DNA from: Alphaproteobacteria bacterium | Lineage (GTDB): Bacteria; Pseudomonadota; Alphaproteobacteria; UBA8366 | Length of the DNA: 9,663 nucleotides | Reading direction: 5' to 3' | Assembly (NCBI GenBank): GCA_029861675.1 | Contig: JAOTYV010000178.1 | Location: 1 to 9,663, forward strand | Shown here: positions 6,344 to 9,663 of the stretch, piece by piece | Position numbering within the stretch: the stretch's first letter is position 1 | How the letters are laid out: every line of letters starts with the position of its first letter | Notes under the pieces: model-generated | What the model saw: only the letters and a program-made list of their open reading frames with translations | Databases searched by the model: none | Told to the model about the DNA's origin: nothing | Made by a program: the position numbers and the translations under genes

Positions 6344-6586
6344 ATGTCCGATACCGGGGGAGTCGCCGGCGAGCGGCTGCGCGCCTTTATACAGCGCATC
6401 GAAAAGCTCGAAGAAGAGAAGAAAGCACTCAGCGACGATATCCGCGAAGTGTTCGCCGAGGCGAAGGGCAACGGCTTCGATCCCAAGATCATGCGGCATG
6501 TCCTGCGTATCCGGAAGATGGACGCAGGCGACCGGCAGGAAGAGGAAGCGCTGCTGGAGACCTACATGGCGGCGCTTGGGATGTGA
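6344..6586 (+). CDS. gapR: GapR nucleoid-associated protein (DUF2312)
   Basis: A small nucleoid-associated protein that, in Caulobacter crescentus, binds overtwisted AT-rich DNA ahead of polymerases and stimulates type II topoisomerases; it acts on the chromosome. The 80-residue product has the family core: a charged helix [20 protein letters not shown] (11-30) likely to form the coiled-coil oligomer, followed by [20 protein letters not shown] (31-50) and [10 protein letters not shown] (51-60), with basic residues for DNA contact. It ends [11 protein letters not shown]. Caulobacter GapR is about 89 residues, so this is full length. The ATG at 6344 is preceded by GGGAG (6333-6337) at good spacing. 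An in-frame ATG at 6287 would place 19 extra residues inside the leader hairpin and is rejected. It follows DUF1244 on the same strand, with no room for a separate promoter downstream of the hairpin. It converges on the L,D-transpeptidase gene, with 22 bases between stops. Confidence 0.95.
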   Translation: MSDTGGVAGERLRAFIQRIEKLEEEKKALSDDIREVFAEAKGNGFDPKIMRHVLRIRKMDAGDRQEEEALLETYMAALGM

Positions 6587-6601
6587 GCAAGGACGCGCGC
6601 G

Positions 6602-6618
6602 GGACGGCTCAACCGTCC
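6602..6618. terminator. Short hairpin between convergent gapR and L,D-transpeptidase genes
   Basis: GGACGG (6602-6607) and CCGTCC (6613-6618) form a six-pair GC-rich stem around a CTCAA loop. It sits in the convergent gap and overlaps the transpeptidase stop codon (6609-6611). No T-tract flanks it on either strand, so an intrinsic two-way terminator is only a weak possibility. A stem this short also arises by chance in GC-rich DNA. Confidence 0.25.
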
Positions 6619-7334
6619 GGCCGCGGCAACTTCGCCAACTGCCCGGCAATTCGGGCATAGAGTGCCCGGTTCCACGGCGAGCGCATAACCGCAGCCGGCT
6701 CTTTTGACCGCCGAAAGTCGCGCGGACTCAGGACAATCCGCGTATTGTTCACGCCCGCATCGGCCGCCAGAGTGAACAGTTCCTCCACGACCGGGGCCCG
6801 CATCGCGAGGCAGCCGGCGGTACCGGTGGTCGGTCCATGAATGACAATTTGTCCGCCAAGCGACCGCCGGCCTTCTTCGCGCGCCCGCGCCCGGTCAAAG
6901 CGGTTCGGGTAGCCGATCATCAGCGATACATAGGCCGCCGAGTTCGGGTTGAGATAGCGGATCGGATAGAGCCCTTCCGGTACCTGACGGTCCCCCTCGC
7001 GGAGTTTCGGGCCCGGCCCGCCGGCGGCGGCGAGCACGGGATAGGCGCGGACGAAGCGGAGCCGGCCATTCTGGCCCGCGGCATAGAGTTGCAGTTGCCG
7101 TTCCGCCTTCAGGCCGACTAGGACCACCTTGGCGGGCGGATAGGCGACACCGGCGCGGAGGAAATGCGCCAGCAGGCGGGACCGGGCGGCATCGCCGAAC
7201 TCGACCAACCGTTCGTCGATGCTGTAATGCGCTCGCGGCATGATGTTGATCGCCAGCCAGATTGCGGCGACCGGCAACAGCATCACCATCGCGGCGAGCA
7301 ACCAAGCCCTGACCATGTTGATCGAAACGCGCAT
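6609..7334 (-). CDS. L,D-transpeptidase (YkuD) family protein, YafK/DpaA-like
   Basis: A membrane-anchored protein whose catalytic domain should face the periplasm and act on peptidoglycan peptides, either cross-linking them or trimming or attaching side groups. From the ATG at 7334 it has 241 residues, with an N-terminal anchor or uncleaved signal (about 10-32). The YkuD-type fold region includes VPEGLYPIRYLNPNSAAY (118-135) and the active-site block GGQIVIHGPTTGTAGCLAM (160-178), with His166 and catalytic Cys175. The TAGCLAM form, lacking the HGC histidine of classical L,D-transpeptidases, resembles the YafK/DpaA subgroup (SxGCxAM). E. coli DpaA is an amidase that releases Lpp from peptidoglycan, so hydrolysis rather than cross-linking is possible. 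The frame is open to 7547, but that part overlaps the oxidoreductase gene, so it is excluded. AGG about ten bases upstream is a modest ribosome site. The gene lies 73 bases after the oxidoreductase stop on the same strand. Confidence 0.88.
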   Translation of the reverse strand: MRVSINMVRAWLLAAMVMLLPVAAIWLAINIMPRAHYSIDERLVEFGDAARSRLLAHFLRAGVAYPPAKVVLVGLKAERQLQLYAAGQNGRLRFVRAYPVLAAAGGPGPKLREGDRQVPEGLYPIRYLNPNSAAYVSLMIGYPNRFDRARAREEGRRSLGGQIVIHGPTTGTAGCLAMRAPVVEELFTLAADAGVNNTRIVLSPRDFRRSKEPAAVMRSPWNRALYARIAGQLAKLPRPDG

Positions 7335-7407
7335 GGCATAACACCTGCCGTCCAATCGAGGCCGTTTTGGGGCAGGGGTGGGGAGTTTCCGGGGCCGGCT
7401 TCCGGTA

Positions 7408-9663
7408 CTACTCCGCGGCGCTGACCACGGCGGCGGGCTCCGGGTTGCGGTAAATTTCCAGCAGCGCCGATTTGTGGTCTTTGGTGCGCTGAATGCTGTC
7501 GAGCTTGATGTGACCATAGCCGCGGATTTTCTCGGGAATCGAGGCAATTTCGACGGCGATATGGTGGTTTTCCGGTGTGAGCGAGTCGAGGATATCCTCG
7601 ATCGTCGCCTCGTATTCGCGGATCAACGCGCGTTCCATCCGCCGTTCGGCGGTGTAACCGAATATGTCCAGCGGCGTGCCGCGGACAAATTTCAATTTCG
7701 CCAAGGTGTCGAAGAGTTTCAGGACCCAGGGTCCATATTCACCTTTCTTGAGTTCGCCGGATGTCTTGTCGCGGCGCGCGATGAGCGGTGGCGCGAGATG
7801 GAATTTAAGTTTGAACTCGCCGGTGAAACTTTCCTTTACGCGGTCCATGAAGGCGCCGTCGGTATAGAGACGCGCCACCTCATATTCATCCTTGTACGCC
7901 ATCAGCTTGAAATAATATCGCGCGACCGCTGCGGTCAGGCCCTCTTCGTGCGGCGTGCGCACCGCCTGCACCGTGCGGACCTTGTCGAGCAGCTTTTGGT
8001 ACCGTGCCGCATAGCGGGCGTTTTGGTAGCTCGTCAGGAATTCGACGCGTTGTTCGATCGTGTCGCGAAGGACCGAGGCAGGGTCCGGCGCATTGGCGGG
8101 ATCCTTTGTGTCCACTTCATCGGGCAAAGCGATACGGTGCACGGCAGCCAGGTCGTGAGCGGCACGCCGGCCCCAGGTAAAGGCCTGCTGATTCATTGGG
8201 ATCGCGATGCCGTTCAATTCGATGGCCTGGAAGATCGCTTCCTCGGAGATCGGGATCAGGCCCTTCTGGTAGGCGAATCCCATCATGAACATGTTGGCGG
8301 CGATTGAATCGCCGAGCAGGGCGGTCGCCAGCCGGTTGGCGTCGACAAAGTCCGTATTTTTCTTCCCGACGCTTTGAACGATCGCGCCACGCAATTCTTC
8401 GTCCGGGAAAGTGCAGTCCGGATCGCGAACGAAATCGCCGGTGATTGCATGATGGCTGTTGATGACTGCCTTCGTCGTGTCCGGCTGAACTTTCGACATG
8501 CAATCGCCGCGCGCGGCGACAACCATATCGCAGCCCAGGATTAGTTGGGCGCCGCCGGTGGCGAGCCGAACCGCGTGAATATCTTCGGGCTTGTCGGCGA
8601 TACGTAGGTGGCTCAGAACGGCACCACCTTTCTGCGCCAGCCCGGCCATATCGAGGATCGAGCAGCCCTTGCCCTCGATATGTGCCGCTGTGCCGAGTAA
8701 GGCGCCGATCGTGACCACGCCGGTTCCGCCTACCCCGGTTATCAGGATGCCGTAGGGCCGATCCGTCGACGGCAAGGTTGGATCGGGCAAGGCCTCGAAC
8801 AGGTCCGGCGCGTTCCCGGTCTCGACCCGGCCTTTCCCTTTCCGGAGGGCGCCGCCATGCACGGTTACAAAGCTCGGGCAGAAGCCATTGACGCAGGAAA
8901 AGTCCTTATTGCACGACGACTGGTCGATTCGGCGTTTGCGGCCAAATTCCGTTTCCACCGGCACGACGGACAGGCAATTCGATTTCACCGAACAGTCGCC
9001 GCAGCCTTCGCAGACGAGTTCATTGATGAAGGCGCGTTTGTCCGGGTCCGGAAATGTGCCGCGTTTCCGGCGCCGGCGTTTCTCGGCCGCGCAGGTTTGG
9101 TCGTAGACCAACACAGTCACGCCGGGAACCTCACGTAAATTCCGCTGAACGGAGTCGAGTTCGTCCCGGTGATGAACGGTCACGCCGGCCGCGAAGTCGG
9201 TTTTGGATGAATACTTTTCGGGCTCGTCGGTGACCACGACAATCTTCTCGACGCCTTCGCCTTTGAGCTGGTGGGTGATGCGCGGCACGGTGAGCGGTCC
9301 GTCCACCGGCTGGCCGCCCGTCATCGCGACCGCATCGTTGTAGAGAATTTTGTAGGTGATGTTGACGCCCGACGCGATCGCCATGCGGATTGCCAGGATG
9401 CCGGAGTGGTAATATGTGCCGTCACCCAGATTCGCGAAAATGTGATTTTCGCTGGTGAACGGCGCCTGGCCGACCCATGGCGTACCTTCGGCGCCCATAT
9501 GGGTATAGGTGTCGGTGCTGCGATCCATCCATTGCGCCATATAATGGCAGCCGATTCCCGCCAACGCGCGACTGCCTTCGGGTACTTTGGTGGAGGTATT
9601 GTGCGGACAGCCCGAACAGAAATACGGTGTTCGGACGAGGCTGGGATCGCGTCCCTTGAGCGT
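7408..9663 (-). CDS. Indolepyruvate ferredoxin oxidoreductase, fused subunits, N-terminus beyond window
   Basis: This cytoplasmic 2-oxoacid oxidoreductase decarboxylates aryl pyruvates such as indolepyruvate to aryl-acetyl-CoA, using thiamine diphosphate, CoA and ferredoxin. The frame is open to the right edge, giving 751 visible residues. Fusions of this type are about 1150-1190, so about 400 N-terminal residues are missing. Counting from the right edge, visible parts are PYFCSGCPHNTSTKVPEG (13-30), the thiamine-diphosphate motif GDG (80-82) through NDAVAMTGGQ (109-118), and a basic linker KRRRRKR. The ferredoxin-like block CEGCGDCSVKSNC (218-230) and a second cysteine group (251-262, CNKDFSCVNGFC) follow. 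The gamma-type domain starts at GILITGVGGTGVV (305-317), and a long C-terminal DUF6537-like region ends in VVSAAE. The TTG at 9564 is internal, since conserved sequence continues upstream of it. It may share transcription with the L,D-transpeptidase, but no functional link is seen. Confidence 0.95.
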   Translation of the reverse strand, partial: TLKGRDPSLVRTPYFCSGCPHNTSTKVPEGSRALAGIGCHYMAQWMDRSTDTYTHMGAEGTPWVGQAPFTSENHIFANLGDGTYYHSGILAIRMAIASGVNITYKILYNDAVAMTGGQPVDGPLTVPRITHQLKGEGVEKIVVVTDEPEKYSSKTDFAAGVTVHHRDELDSVQRNLREVPGVTVLVYDQTCAAEKRRRRKRGTFPDPDKRAFINELVCEGCGDCSVKSNCLSVVPVETEFGRKRRIDQSSCNKDFSCVNGFCPSFVTVHGGALRKGKGRVETGNAPDLFEALPDPTLPSTDRPYGILITGVGGTGVVTIGALLGTAAHIEGKGCSILDMAGLAQKGGAVLSHLRIADKPEDIHAVRLATGGAQLILGCDMVVAARGDCMSKVQPDTTKAVINSHHAITGDFVRDPDCTFPDEELRGAIVQSVGKKNTDFVDANRLATALLGDSIAANMFMMGFAYQKGLIPISEEAIFQAIELNGIAIPMNQQAFTWGRRAAHDLAAVHRIALPDEVDTKDPANAPDPASVLRDTIEQRVEFLTSYQNARYAARYQKLLDKVRTVQAVRTPHEEGLTAAVARYYFKLMAYKDEYEVARLYTDGAFMDRVKESFTGEFKLKFHLAPPLIARRDKTSGELKKGEYGPWVLKLFDTLAKLKFVRGTPLDIFGYTAERRMERALIREYEATIEDILDSLTPENHHIAVEIASIPEKIRGYGHIKLDSIQRTKDHKSALLEIYRNPEPAAVVSAAE

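Noticed and set aside
7335..7547. Upstream extension of the L,D-transpeptidase frame to 7547
   Set aside because: It overlaps the end of the oxidoreductase gene on the same strand and lacks signal or domain character; the hydrophobic anchor begins just after the ATG at 7334.
7378..8307. 309-codon plus-strand open frame antisense to the oxidoreductase
   Set aside because: Its composition is that of a shadow frame of a GC-rich gene, with no recognisable domain; the minus strand carries unmistakable family motifs.
9562..9564. TTG as start codon of the oxidoreductase
   Set aside because: Conserved family sequence (PYFCSGCPHNTSTKVPEG) continues upstream in frame to the window edge, so the gene is cut by the edge rather than starting here.

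Overview
The window reads as a GC-rich alphaproteobacterial chromosome. Two small proteins point there most clearly: a DUF1244 protein and a GapR (DUF2312) nucleoid protein, both families being essentially alphaproteobacterial hallmarks. A fused indolepyruvate ferredoxin oxidoreductase and a RLEF-x-VIGDTVN-type class III cyclase fit the same group, perhaps the Rhodospirillales side, though the exact order is inference. I see no tRNA, rRNA, CRISPR array, insertion sequence or phage gene. No stretch longer than about 125 bases lacks a gene.

Layout. Left block, all minus strand (1-3822): an EamA/DMT-family exporter (2923-3822), a six-TM class III nucleotide cyclase starting 3 bases after the transporter stop (1495-2919), then pyruvate kinase (1-1373), whose last residues fall off the left edge. 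Central block, all plus strand (3910-6586): an N-formylglutamate amidohydrolase-family hydrolase, a YbdK/GCS2-type carboxylate-amine ligase 12 bases downstream, a DUF1244 protein and gapR. The two blocks diverge from an AT-rich 87-base region (3823-3909). Right block, minus strand (6609-9663): an L,D-transpeptidase/YafK-like protein converging on gapR, preceded by the fused indolepyruvate ferredoxin oxidoreductase, whose N-terminal third or so lies beyond the right edge.

How the genes may work together. Most are housekeeping genes that sit side by side. The amidohydrolase and ligase are the one pair that looks like a functional unit: one hydrolyses and the other makes carboxylate-amine (amide) bonds, and they appear translationally close. 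No histidine-degradation genes are present, so a hut role is not supported by context. The transporter and cyclase look co-transcribed, but no shared pathway is evident. The most striking non-coding signal is a large imperfect hairpin (6258-6318, about 22 paired bases) filling most of the DUF1244-gapR gap. It lies just ahead of the gapR ribosome binding site and has a competing pairing, which makes a structured gapR leader a testable idea.
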